Shown one piece after another: positions 27,095 through 35,971 of a stretch of 64,000 nt of DNA; the stretch's first letter is position 1; the number at the start of each line of letters is the position of its first letter. This DNA comes from Streptomyces humicola. GTDB lineage: Bacteria > Actinomycetota > Actinomycetes > Streptomycetales > Streptomycetaceae. A model generated the notes under the pieces. The model was not told where the DNA came from, made no database searches, and saw nothing but the letters and a program-made list of their open reading frames with translations. The translations under genes and the position numbers were made by a program. The stretch is taken from positions 23,727-87,726 of the forward strand of contig NZ_JANFNG010000027.1 of NCBI RefSeq assembly GCF_024436035.1. Reading direction: 5' to 3'.

Positions 27095-29401
27095 CTACCC
27101 CTCGGGAGGGGCGGGCGCCTGGCCATCCCCGGCGGGCGTGAGTCGGTGTGTGCGTCGCTTGGCGATGGTGATCGCAGCGACCACGATCAGCAGGGCGGCG
27201 GCGGCGGTCGCGGCGCGGACCGCCGGGTTGGTGCTGTAGGTGACGACGCTGGGGGCGATCAGGAGTGACACCAGGTTCATGACCTTCAGCAGTGGGTTGA
27301 TGGCGGGACCGGCGGTGTCCTTGAACGGGTCGCCGACCGTGTCGCCGATGACGGTCGCGGCGTGCGCCGGGGAGCCCTTGCCGCCATGGAAGCCGTCTTC
27401 GACGAGTTTCTTGGCGTTGTCCCAGGCGGCGCCGGAGTTGGCGAGGAAGATGGCCATCAACGCACCGACCGCGATCGCACCGGCGAGGTAGGCGCCCAAC
27501 GGTGCGTACCCGAGCGCGTATCCAACCGCGATGGGGCCCATGACGGCGAGCAGTGCCGGGGTGGCCAGTTCACGCAGGGCGTCGGCGGTGCAGATGTCGA
27601 CCACGCGGGCGTAGTCGGGCAGTTCGGTGCCCTGCATGATGCCCGGTTTGGTACGGAACTGGTTCCGTACCTCGATCACCACCCGCCCTGCGGATCGGCC
27701 TACCGCCATGACCGCCAAGGCGGTGAAGAAGAACACCACCGCAGCGCCGACGACCAGGCCGACGAGCGCGTTCGGCTTGTCGACGGAGAGGCTGAAAGAG
27801 GACGCCGTACGGCCGGCTTTGGCAAGGTTGTCCTCGACCGCGGTGCGGAAGGATCCGAACAAGGCGGTGGCGGCGAGCACGGCGGTGGCGATGGCCATGC
27901 CCTTGGTGATCGCTTTGGTGGTGTTGCCGACCGCGTCCAGATCGGTGAGCATCTCGGCGCCCGCACCAGTGACGTCGCCGGACATCTCCGCGATGCCGTG
28001 GGCGTTGTCGGTGGCCGGGCCGTAGGAGTCCATCGCCACGATCACGCCGACCGTGGTGAGCAACCCGGTCCCGGCCAGTGCCACCGCGAACAGGGCCAGC
28101 GTGGTGTTGCCCAGCCCGAGGATGAATGCCCCGTAGACTGCGGCGCCGATCAGCAGGGCCGAGTACACCGACGACTCCAGCCCGGTGGCAAAGCCCGACA
28201 GGATGACGGTCGCCGGGCCGGTCAGCGAACTGCGGCTGATCTCCCGCACCGGCGCGCGGGTGTTCTCGGTGAAGTAGCCGGTGAGCAACTGGATGGCACT
28301 GGCCAACGCCAGCCCGATCAGCACCGCGGCGATGGCGACCAGGCGCGGATCCCCCGCGACCGTCCTGATCGCCACGGCTGTCCCGGCAAGCTCAGAGAAG
28401 CGGCCCGGCAGGTACGCGAAAGCGGCGACAGCCACGCCAATCGCGGAGACGACGGCGGAGATGAAGAAGCCACGGTTGATCGCGCTCATCGCGGTACGGT
28501 CCCGGCCGCGCGGTGTCACCGTCAGAATGCCGATCACCGCCGTGGCCGCACCAATCATGGGAACCAGCAGCGGAAACACCAGTCCGTCGGTGCCGAATGC
28601 AACCTTGCCGAGGATCAACGAGGCGACCAGCGTGACGGCGTAGGACTCGAACAGGTCTGCGGCCATCCCCGCGCAGTCACCGACGTTGTCCCCGACGTTG
28701 TCGGCGATCACCGCGGCGTTGCGCGGGTCGTCCTCGGGGATGCCCTCCTCGACCTTGCCCACCAGATCCGCCCCGACGTCGGCGGCCTTGGTGTAGATAC
28801 CACCGCCGACCCGCATGAACATCGCCAACAGCGCCGCGCCGAATCCGAAACCCTCCAGCACACCCGCCGAGCTGCCTTGGAAGACCAGTACCACGACCGC
28901 GGCCCCCAGCAACCCGAGACCGACGGTGAGCATGCCGGTCACCCCGCCGGTACGGAACGCGATCCGCACCGCCCGCTTCTCTCCGGCCTCACGGGCCGCC
29001 GCCGCCACCCTGACATTGCCGCGCACCGCCAGCGACATGCCGATGTAGCCGACGCATCCCGAGAACACCGCTCCGACGACGAAGAACGCCGACCGGCCGA
29101 TCCTCACCCCGGCCGACTCGGCCGGTAGGAGGAGCAGTACGAACGGGATCACGATGACGAAGACGACCATCGTCTTGAACTGCCGTGCCAGATAGGCGGC
29201 AGCTCCCTGCTGGATCCCGGCCGCGATGGCCCGCATCCTCTCCGTGCCCTGCCCGGCGGCCAGCACATCGCGCAACAATGCGACCGCGACGGCAATGCTG
29301 AGCACCGCCACCCCCGCCACAATGCCCACCAGAACCAGATCGCCGCCAGGCAGCGAACCCGCACTGGCGGCCAGGCAGAAAGCAAACACGCTGTGCGGCA
29401 T
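27095..29401 (-). CDS. hppA: Membrane-bound proton-pumping inorganic pyrophosphatase
   Basis: This 768-residue, roughly 16-span protein couples pyrophosphate hydrolysis to proton export. ATG 29401 has GGGAGG about 9 nt upstream and is followed at once by a hydrophobic segment. Signature motifs are GGGIYTKAADVGADLVGKVE, EDDPRNAAVIADNVGDNVGD (pyrophosphate/Mg2+ site), ATDNAHGIAEMSGDVTGA and GNTTKAITKG. The Lys in GNTTKA marks the K+-independent H+-pumping subclass. The C-terminus has GDTVGDPFKDTAGPAINPLL. Near stress genes it may sustain proton-motive force when respiration stops. It is monocistronic. Confidence 0.96.
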   Translation of the reverse strand: MPHSVFAFCLAASAGSLPGGDLVLVGIVAGVAVLSIAVAVALLRDVLAAGQGTERMRAIAAGIQQGAAAYLARQFKTMVVFVIVIPFVLLLLPAESAGVRIGRSAFFVVGAVFSGCVGYIGMSLAVRGNVRVAAAAREAGEKRAVRIAFRTGGVTGMLTVGLGLLGAAVVVLVFQGSSAGVLEGFGFGAALLAMFMRVGGGIYTKAADVGADLVGKVEEGIPEDDPRNAAVIADNVGDNVGDCAGMAADLFESYAVTLVASLILGKVAFGTDGLVFPLLVPMIGAATAVIGILTVTPRGRDRTAMSAINRGFFISAVVSAIGVAVAAFAYLPGRFSELAGTAVAIRTVAGDPRLVAIAAVLIGLALASAIQLLTGYFTENTRAPVREISRSSLTGPATVILSGFATGLESSVYSALLIGAAVYGAFILGLGNTTLALFAVALAGTGLLTTVGVIVAMDSYGPATDNAHGIAEMSGDVTGAGAEMLTDLDAVGNTTKAITKGMAIATAVLAATALFGSFRTAVEDNLAKAGRTASSFSLSVDKPNALVGLVVGAAVVFFFTALAVMAVGRSAGRVVIEVRNQFRTKPGIMQGTELPDYARVVDICTADALRELATPALLAVMGPIAVGYALGYAPLGAYLAGAIAVGALMAIFLANSGAAWDNAKKLVEDGFHGGKGSPAHAATVIGDTVGDPFKDTAGPAINPLLKVMNLVSLLIAPSVVTYSTNPAVRAATAAAALLIVVAAITIAKRRTHRLTPAGDGQAPAPPEG

Positions 29402-29623
29402 GACGACTCGCCTCCCGGACGTCGGCCGCGAACTCACTGCCGGGTGTGGTGCCGTTCTCCGCAGCAACTGGCACCGGCCAGGGAGGGAGGACCGCAACAA
29501 CCGACTCACACCCAACAGACAGCGGCGGCGGCCAGCACCCCCATCCTCGGCCCACAGGAAGAAAGCCGCCACTCACCAGCCGGATGGCACACAACAGCGA
29601 CCGTCGCCCTGGCGCTCTGCCCA
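29402..29623. other. Promoter region of hppA
   Basis: No gene was seen. A DevR-like palindrome of the type found elsewhere is not apparent. Confidence 0.35.
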
Positions 29624-30150
29624 TCAACCGCTCATGCGATCGGCGTGCCGCCACGACAGCCAATCGCCGATGCCGGACAGGCACACGTGCCCGAACTCGT
29701 CGCGCGGCCCGTCCTTGATTACCATCTGTCCGGCCTTGGGAACCGCTCCCTCTGCCACCACGACGATCGGCGCGCAGTTGATCTCGAAATTTCCACCCAG
29801 GCGCACACCTGGTCGAGGTCGAACTCCTGCTCCGGTATGAGGATGGTGTTGACGCCTCCGGCGATGCCGGCGTGCAGAGCAATCCATTTGGAGTGGAGCC
29901 TCATCACCTCGACGACGAACGTGCGCTTGTGCACGTCCCCGGTGGTGTGCAGGCGGTCAATGGCTTCGATCGCGATACTGACGGCCGTGCCGAAGCCGAA
30001 GGTGTAGTCAGTGCCGCCGTCGTCGTTGTCGATGATCTTGGGGACGTCGACCGGATTGGCTCCCGCATCGCAGAGCTTGCCTGCGACGCTGAGCGTGTCC
30101 TCGCCGCCGAGCACAACGAGGGCCTCGATCTTGTGCACGCTCAGAGATGA
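29624..30150 (-). pseudogene. 6-phosphofructokinase fragment, frameshifted
   Basis: The minus strand reads IEALVVLGGEDTLSVAGKL, VPKIIDNDDGGTDYTFGFGT, HSKWIALHAGIAGG and ILIPEQEFDLDQVCAWVE, the core of ATP-dependent PfkA. A frameshift near 29790 continues as NCAPIVVVAEGAVPKAGQM and FGHVCLSGIGDWL. The N-terminal ATP-binding GGxxGG region and the C-terminal third are missing. The change IDNDDGG, where PfkA normally has IDNDLxxTD, also suggests relaxed selection. It is non-functional. Confidence 0.75.
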
Positions 30151-30296
30151 GGAGATCGTCCGGCGCTACGGTAGCAGGTGTTCTATCAAACAGGCAATCA
30201 AGGACGGGAGATCTGCTCGGCACCGGCGAGGCGCGCAGCCGTACCCGCCAGCGCAACGCAGCAGCTCCCTTCGCAGCGCCGTCCGGGCTTCAGGTT

Positions 30297-31481
30297 TCAG
30301 AAGAAGACCGAACGGCGCTGCACAAGCAGCTTGTAGAGCGTGTGCTGGATCGTCTCGCGCACCTGGTCGGTGAGGTTGAACACCAGCATCGGATCGTCCG
30401 CCGCCTCCGGCGGGTAGTGGTCCGTGGGGATCGGCTCACCGAACTGGATCGTCCACTTCGTCGGCAGCGGAATCATCCCCAGCAGCCCCAGCCAGGGGAA
30501 CGTCGGCGTCACAGGGAAGTACGGCAGACCCAGCAGCCGCGCCAGCGTCTTCGCGTTGCCCACCATCGGGTAGATCTCCTCGGCCCCGACGATCGAGCAC
30601 GGCACGATCGGCACCCCGGTGCGCAGCGCCGTCGACACGAAGCCCCCTCGCCCGAACCGCTGAAGCTTGTAGCGCTCCGAGAACGGCTTGCCGAGCCCCT
30701 TGAAGCCCTCCGGCATGTCGCCGACAATTTCGCCGTTCTCCAGAAGCAGTTGCGCGTCCTCCGGGCACGCCAGGGTGTGCCCGCCCTTGCGCGCCAGCTC
30801 GTTGATGACGGGGAGCAGGAACACCAAATCGGCGGCGAGCAGCCGCAGATGGCGGCGGGCCGGGTGGTGGTCATGGACGGCGACCTGCGTCATGAGCGCG
30901 TCCCACGGCAGCGTCCCGGAATGGTTGCAGACCACGAGTGCCCCACCCTGCGACGGGATGTTCTCGATGCCCTTGACCTCGATCCGGAAGTAGTTGTCGA
31001 ACAGCGGGCGCAGCAACGACATGAACACCTGGTCGGTGAGCTCCTCGTCGTAGCCGAACTCATCGACCTCGTAGTCCCCCGTGATCCGGCGGCGGAGGAA
31101 CGACAGGCCGCCAGCCGCCCTGCGCTCCCAGCGGCCGCCGAACAGTCGGTCGACCGCGCTGCCGAGCGCGTCTGTGAGCATCCTGACCGGCAGCCGCCGC
31201 AGTAGCGGCGACCCAGCCTGCTCACCCTGTTCCTCGCCCGCACCGCCGACATCGCCTCCACCGGCGGTGCCCCGGGCGGTGTCCGGTCCATCGTCCGAGC
31301 GGGCCGCCGCGCGCTGCGCCCCCTGGGCGTCCGGGGTCTCGACGGCCGGCACGGTGGTGAGCCCCGGCTCTCCGGCGGGCGCGCTCTTGCGCCGCGCACC
31401 GGACGCCCGTCCCCCGGGCCGGGCCCCGCCCCTACGCGAACGGGTGTCCTTGTCGAGCGGGATAATCTTCCCGTCCGCCAT
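30297..31481 (-). CDS. PlsC-like lysophospholipid acyltransferase family protein
   Basis: This 394-residue protein starts at ATG 31481 behind AGGAGGAGG. A roughly 100-residue Ala/Gly/Arg-rich, probably disordered N-terminus precedes the acyltransferase domain (about 165-360). Catalytic block I is CNHSGTLPWDAL (NHxxxxxD-type), block III is DMPEGFKGLGKPFSERY, and block IV is GVPIVPCSIVGAEEIYP. It transfers acyl groups to glycerolipid-type acceptors; the exact substrate is unknown. Upstream on the same strand lies only the tail of an NAD-dependent epimerase gene, the usual genomic neighbour of this family in Streptomyces, so the block looks like a truncated transplant of a core locus. Confidence 0.85.
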   Translation of the reverse strand: MADGKIIPLDKDTRSRRGGARPGGRASGARRKSAPAGEPGLTTVPAVETPDAQGAQRAAARSDDGPDTARGTAGGGDVGGAGEEQGEQAGSPLLRRLPVRMLTDALGSAVDRLFGGRWERRAAGGLSFLRRRITGDYEVDEFGYDEELTDQVFMSLLRPLFDNYFRIEVKGIENIPSQGGALVVCNHSGTLPWDALMTQVAVHDHHPARRHLRLLAADLVFLLPVINELARKGGHTLACPEDAQLLLENGEIVGDMPEGFKGLGKPFSERYKLQRFGRGGFVSTALRTGVPIVPCSIVGAEEIYPMVGNAKTLARLLGLPYFPVTPTFPWLGLLGMIPLPTKWTIQFGEPIPTDHYPPEAADDPMLVFNLTDQVRETIQHTLYKLLVQRRSVFF

Positions 31482-31492
31482 GATTCAGCTCC

Positions 31493-31678
31493 TCCTCCTA
31501 CAGGCGCTGGAGACCGCCCCGGGAAGCACCGCGGCGAGCCTGTCGACGGCGTGGGCGAGCCGGTCCGGCGGCAGCAACCCGGACCCCCGGCCGACGGCGA
31601 AGTCGTGAAAGGTTTCCGCAGTGGTGAATTTCGGCGCGAATCCGAGTTGCCCGGCCGCCTTCATCGGTCCCAGGCAGT
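31493..31678 (-). pseudogene. C-terminal tail of an NAD-dependent epimerase/dehydratase
   Basis: The frame ends 12 bp before the acyltransferase ATG and reads AAGQLGFAPKFTTAETFHDF, AVGRGSGLLPPDRLAHAVDR, the conserved tail of SDR-type epimerases encoded beside this acyltransferase in Streptomyces. Similarity starts abruptly at about 31678, so the catalytic part was lost at a rearrangement point. Confidence 0.65.
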
Positions 31679-31709
31679 TTCAGACAAACGCGCCCGCACC
31701 GGTCCCGCT

Positions 31710-31725
31710 AGGGCCAAACAGCCCT
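31710..31725. promoter_or_regulatory. Possible degenerate DevR-like dyad
   Basis: AGGGCCAAACAGCCCT matches 12 of 16 bases of the 32502 site. It lies about 230 bp upstream of the acyltransferase gene, beyond the epimerase tail. Weak. Confidence 0.2.
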
Positions 31726-31805
31726 GATCGCAACGATACGAAACCGTACGGATGGCTCTGCCGGAGCCTCGGGAGCCTCCGCGCGAAAAACGGTCCGCGC
31801 GATCT

Positions 31806-31905
31806 GCCACGTGCTGCTGCGACTCCCCTACCTCGCCGTGTCGAGCGTGTTCGCCTTCATGCGGTTGCTTCCGATGAGCAGTGTTGACGAGGAGATCGAG
31901 GAGGA
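31806..31905 (+). pseudogene. N-terminal fragment of an integrase-type (IS3-like) transposase
   Basis: CHVLLRLPYLAVSSVFAFMR followed by LLPMSSVDEEIE resembles the hydrophobic leader LLRLxYLxVTNxxALLRLLPMSDRDKDxEI that precedes the rve domain in Streptomyces integrase-type transposases. Only about 33 residues remain. Confidence 0.5.
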
Positions 31906-31934
31906 AAGGCGCAGGTCGCGCTGATCGACTCGGT

Positions 31935-32215
31935 GCTCGTCCCGAATCGGGCGACAGAATCCCGCAGCGGGAGCTCGATGTCTTTCAGCTCCATCGGCAG
32001 CACGTACACGCCCCACTGCCGGGTGAGGCCGTCAAGGATCTCCTTGATCTGCTCGTTGATCGTCTCGCTGTCGGTGAATACCTGATCGAGCAGCGAGCGG
32101 CCGACGACGTTGCGGACCGCGGTCCGCGTGATCTGCCCGATCGCGCTCGACACATCCTCGATCTCCACGATGGACTTGACCGGGTCCACGCGGGCGGAAG
32201 TACGTGACCGCCGCG
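31935..32215 (-). pseudogene. C-terminal half of a slipin/SPFH (stomatin-like) protein
   Basis: The minus strand reads AVTYFR, then (after a small shift) [78 protein letters not shown]. This is the Band 7 domain of a slipin. The matching N-terminal half is on the opposite strand immediately adjacent, so the gene was broken by an inversion. Confidence 0.75.
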
Positions 32216-32392
32216 AGTACCAACGCGGGGTGGTGTTCCGGCTCGGCCGACTGCAGGGGGTCCGCGATCCCGGTATCCGCTTCATGATCCCGCTGGTGGA
32301 CCGGATGTGGAAAGTCACTCTCCGTACCGTGACCATGCCCATCCCGTCGCAGCAGGTCATCACCCGGGACAACGTGTCCATCGCACGATCGC
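32192..32392 (+). pseudogene. N-terminal half of the same type of slipin, inverted
   Basis: The plus strand reads [63 protein letters not shown], the start of the SPFH domain. It would continue into the minus-strand half if that were inverted. The two halves overlap by about 20 bp near 32195-32215. Confidence 0.75.
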
Positions 32393-32501
32393 GACTCCCA
32401 GATTCGGCACGGCGACCGCCCTCCTCGACGCCAGAGTGCCTCCCGCGTGCAGCACCACCACCGCCGCCGCAGGCTTGGGTCGTGCAGCCCACACCCAGGG
32501 C

Positions 32502-32517
32502 AGGGCCGTTCGGCCCT
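32502..32517. promoter_or_regulatory. DevR/OsdR-like palindrome in the remnant region before the patatin gene
   Basis: AGGGCCGTTCGGCCCT shares 14 of 16 bases with the site at 8236-8251. It lies about 290 bp upstream of the patatin gene. Which gene it served is unclear; a lost minus-strand gene is also possible. Confidence 0.4.
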
Positions 32518-32809
32518 TGAAGCGGTGCGTGCCGGGGGGCAGCATCGACTATCGATTCGGATGCGAACTCCCGCTTCGGCGCGCTACCCGGACCCTGCGC
32601 GGACGCGTCGGCCGTTGAATCGTCGGCAACCCGTCACCTCTACGTGCCCGAAGTGAGTGGCACCGTAGCCGAGCAGTGTGGGGTGCGGATCGCCCATTCG
32701 GGAAGAAGTCTGCAGGGAAGTTCTGATATGCCGCGTTGCGTTTTGTCGTATACAACGGTCGGCGGCAGGGCGCCGGCCGGCGAACGCGACGGAGAGGCGG
32801 TGGCTGGGA

Positions 32810-33862
32810 ATGACGCCCCAGGCGGCGGGTCACGAAGACCGCCGGGATCCGGGCACGTCGAGTTCGCCTTCCGATGTGCGCCGGGGCCTGGTATTCGGCG
32901 GCGGAGGGTCTTTGGGGGCTGCGTGGGTGATCGGCGCGCTGTGTGCGCTGGAGGACGCCTACGGATGGGATCCGCGTACCGCGGACATCATCCTGGGCAC
33001 CTCCGCGGGCGCCATCGTGGGCTCCCTTCTGACCCTCGGCGCGCGCCCGCGTGACCTCCTCGACCACCAGCGCGGTGACGCAGCGGCGTCCGGGGTCCGC
33101 GTGGATTACGACACATGGGTGGGTGGCGCACTGCCGCGCATCCCCAAGCCGGGGATCGGGTCGCTCAAACTGCTGGGGGACATGGCCAGGCGCCCGCACA
33201 GGGTCCCGTTCACGATGCTGCTCGCCGCCTGCGCACCACCCGGGCGGGGAAGCCTGAGCGGCGTGCGCGACCTGTTCCGTCAGCTTCGGATGGCCGACCG
33301 CTGGCCGGACAACCCAGCTCTGCGCGTGGTCGCGGTGGACCTCGACAGCGGCGCGCGCGTCCTGTTCGGGGCCCCGGACGCGCCGCGCACCGACCTCGCG
33401 TCGGCCGTGACCGCCTCATGCGCCCTACCCGCATGGTTCGCCCCCGTGGAGATCGACGGGCGCCGTTTCGTGGACGGCTGTGCCTGGTCGGACACCAACC
33501 TCGACCTGCTGTCCGGTGAGGGCCTGGATGAGGTGTTCGTGCTGGCGCCGACGTCCGCCCGCCGGATGGACCACCCGCGCAGTATCCCCGCACAGGTGGA
33601 ACGCGGACTGCGGCGCATCGCGACCCGGCGCCTGCTGCACGAGGCCCGGCAGGTACGGGATGCGGGCACCCTGGTACGGCTGATCGTGCCGGGACCGGAG
33701 GATCTGGCCGCCATGGGCGCGAATCTGATGGACCCGCAGCACCGGCTGACCGTCCTGGAGACGTCGTTGCAGACCACCGCCGAAGCCCTCCGCAAGCCCC
33801 TGCCGAACGGCACAGCAGCGGCGCCTACGCCGGGCGCGCCAGGCACGCGCAACCTACGTTGA
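32810..33862 (+). CDS. Patatin-like phospholipase
   Basis: This protein of about 350 residues starts at ATG 32810; the frame is open upstream without similarity. It is a serine lipid acyl hydrolase with the oxyanion loop GLVFGGGGSLGAAWVIG, nucleophile elbow GTSAGAIVG, and the catalytic Asp in RFVDGCAWS (the DG[GA] motif reads DGC here). Further conserved elements are VRVVAVDLDSGARVLFG and SAVTASCALPAWFAPVEI. It has no signal peptide or membrane segment. It probably hydrolyses membrane lipids or acyl esters. The flanks are remnants, so there is no operon partner. Confidence 0.88.
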   Translation: MTPQAAGHEDRRDPGTSSSPSDVRRGLVFGGGGSLGAAWVIGALCALEDAYGWDPRTADIILGTSAGAIVGSLLTLGARPRDLLDHQRGDAAASGVRVDYDTWVGGALPRIPKPGIGSLKLLGDMARRPHRVPFTMLLAACAPPGRGSLSGVRDLFRQLRMADRWPDNPALRVVAVDLDSGARVLFGAPDAPRTDLASAVTASCALPAWFAPVEIDGRRFVDGCAWSDTNLDLLSGEGLDEVFVLAPTSARRMDHPRSIPAQVERGLRRIATRRLLHEARQVRDAGTLVRLIVPGPEDLAAMGANLMDPQHRLTVLETSLQTTAEALRKPLPNGTAAAPTPGAPGTRNLR

Positions 33863-34443
33863 CACGCCGCCGCGTGACGAAGCAGCCCCTGCAGGCCGCC
33901 GACCCGCCCGGATGAGATCTCGGGGCCGAGACCTGTGATCTGCGGTTCCTCCGCCTGAAGCCGAGGGCCGGCCTCCATGCGCACGCGCTGAAGCATCTGG
34001 CCAGGCCCCGGTGGGCGATGATGAGGTATGGCCGGTGGGCGCAGGCACGGCGCACGCCGTCCGCCCATGGCCTCGGCAGTGTTCCCGTCCTTACAGGGCT
34101 ACCGGTTGCGGCTGTGCCTGGTACGTCGACCTCGTCGGGATCAGCAACATGGCTCGTTCGTCTTCACTCAGCGGCGGCTTCGTGGGCTTCACGACGGTCC
34201 CCTTGCGATGTTGGTGCCCTGGACTGGGAGCATCATCGTGGTCGCGGTGTTCTTCGGCTGGTCGGCCCCAAAGACAGATCGGCTTCGTGCCTTGTTAGCG
34301 ACGCGTCAGCCAGCCAGGGGACACCGCTTCGCGGTGCCGGTCGGGTGCGCTGTGGCCTGATAGGGGCTTGAGGCATCCCATCGCAGTCTTGCCCACGCCG
34401 CTTCGGCCGGCACCGTCGTCCTGACGGTGTGGCACAAGGAGCG
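33863..34443. other. Gap between the patatin gene and IS110
   Basis: No supportable gene. The part from about 34300 is probably the left end of the IS110 element. Confidence 0.35.
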
Positions 34444-35505
34444 ATGGTGGACAAGGCCGGAGTGGCAGAGGTCGACGAGGTCCTGGTGGGCATCGACACG
34501 CACGTGGATGTCCATGTTGCTGTCGCCCTGGACCAGTTCGGCCGCAAACTGGACGTACTCAGCATCACCACCACCGGGCACGGACACCGCCGCCTTCTGG
34601 AGTGGGTACGCGCGCTGGGCACTCCGCACCGGTTCGGGGTGGAGGGCACGGGTGCCTACGGCGCCGGGCTCACCCGCTACCTCCGTCGGCAGGGCATGGA
34701 CGTGGTGGAAGTCATCCGGCCGACCCGCCAGACCCGGCGCCGGGCCGGTGGCAAGAACGACGCCATCGACGCCGAGGCCGCAGCCCGCGCGGTCCAGGCA
34801 GGCACCGTCATGGGTCAGGCCAAGTCCCAGGACGGCCCGGTAGAGATGATCCGCACCCTGCGACTCGCCCGGCGTTCGGCGATGAAGGCCCGCACGCAGG
34901 CTGCCAATCAGCTCCACGCTGTGGTCGTCACCGCCCCGCAGGAACTGCGCGACCGCCTGCGCGGCCTCTCCCTGGCGAACCTGGTGGCCACCGCAGCCAG
35001 GTTCCGTCCTGGCAATGTCACCACCCTTGAGGGCGCCGCGAAGCTCGCCCTCAAGAGTCTGGCGGCCCGCTACCAGCAACTCGCCCAGGAGATCTCCGCG
35101 CTGGACCAGCAGATCGACCGGCTTGCCCACCAGGCCGCACCGGACCTGATGCAGATCAAGGGATTCGGCGTCGACACCGCCGCAGCCCTGCTGGTCGCCG
35201 CGGGCGACAACCCCAAGCGCCTTCGGTCGGAAGCATCCTTCGCCCACATGTGCGGCGTCGCCCCGATGCCCGCCAGCTCCGGGAAGACCAACCGCAACCG
35301 GCTCAACAGAGGCGGCAGCCGGGAAGCGAACCGCGCCCTCTACATGCTGGCCATCAACCGCCTCAGCTACGACCCCCGAGCACGGGCTTACGCCGCTCGT
35401 CGCACCGCCGAAGGCAAGACCAGGGCAGAGATCGTCCGCTGTCTGAAACGCTACCTCGCTACCTGCGGCTTCGGGACCTTCAGCGGGAGATCGAGGAGGG
35501 CCTGA
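34444..35505 (+). CDS. IS110-family transposase
   Basis: This 353-residue protein starts at ATG 34444 (AAGGAG upstream). The DEDD RuvC-like N-terminal domain has VLVGIDTHVDVHVA, FGVEGTGAYG and GKNDAIDAEAAARA. The C-terminal transposase_20 domain has LMQIKGFGVDTAAALLVAAG and RLRSEASFAHMCGVAPMPAS, with the conserved nucleophile Ser region SSGKTNRNRLNRGGSREANR. The last residues (after CLKRYLA) do not match the family, because the frame runs into a Tn3-transposase fragment. The loss of the natural tail is small, so activity is possible but doubtful. Confidence 0.88.
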   Translation: MVDKAGVAEVDEVLVGIDTHVDVHVAVALDQFGRKLDVLSITTTGHGHRRLLEWVRALGTPHRFGVEGTGAYGAGLTRYLRRQGMDVVEVIRPTRQTRRRAGGKNDAIDAEAAARAVQAGTVMGQAKSQDGPVEMIRTLRLARRSAMKARTQAANQLHAVVVTAPQELRDRLRGLSLANLVATAARFRPGNVTTLEGAAKLALKSLAARYQQLAQEISALDQQIDRLAHQAAPDLMQIKGFGVDTAAALLVAAGDNPKRLRSEASFAHMCGVAPMPASSGKTNRNRLNRGGSREANRALYMLAINRLSYDPRARAYAARRTAEGKTRAEIVRCLKRYLATCGFGTFSGRSRRA

Positions 35506-35864
35506 ACGTGATGGAGTCTTCCAACGGTGCGAACTCCGTGATCGCCTACGGCAAGGGCGGAGAGATCGCCTCGAACCGGCGCGACGAACAGGAGATGTTC
35601 GTGCTGTGCCTGCGCATCCTCCAGTCCGCCCTGGTCTACGTGAACACCCTGATGCTTCAGGACATCCTCGGTAAGCCGGAGTGGGCAGACCTCCTCACCC
35701 CTGCCGACCGGCGCGGTCTGACCCCACTGTTCTGGTCGCACGTCCGGCCCTACGGCGACGTGAACCTCGACATGGACACCCGCCTCAACCTCGCCGCAGC
35801 CGCTGTTCCACGGTCCCGGAACGCGGCCAGCGAGGCCGCCCGATCCGCCGTGGAGAACGTATGA
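35455..35864 (+). pseudogene. C-terminal fragment of a Tn3-family transposase
   Basis: The frame reads RLRDLQREIEEGLNVMESSN, GANSVIAYGKGGEIASNRRD, EQEMFVLCLRILQSALVYVN, TLMLQDILG and ends after DTRLNL, the last about 135 residues of a Tn3-type TnpA. It differs from the intact tnpA at 38128. Another piece of a similar transposase is on the minus strand at 48235-48385. It abuts the IS110 end. Confidence 0.8.
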
Positions 35865-35971
35865 CTCCTTGAGCGCGCCTGAAGGCGGTGTTGCGGATGG
35901 CGATCGGTCGCCCTGCGGATCCGCACGAATCCCACCACCGGCCTCGCTCTTGAGCCTGACGGGCGCGGTCA

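Noticed and set aside
27362..29128. 588-residue plus-strand frame opposite hppA
   Set aside because: Low-complexity shadow; the minus strand has all pyrophosphatase motifs.
32360..32545. 61-residue minus-strand frame resembling the start of an alpha/beta hydrolase ([11 protein letters not shown])
   Set aside because: Too short and weak; the DevR-like palindrome falls inside the frame and no catalytic residue is present.
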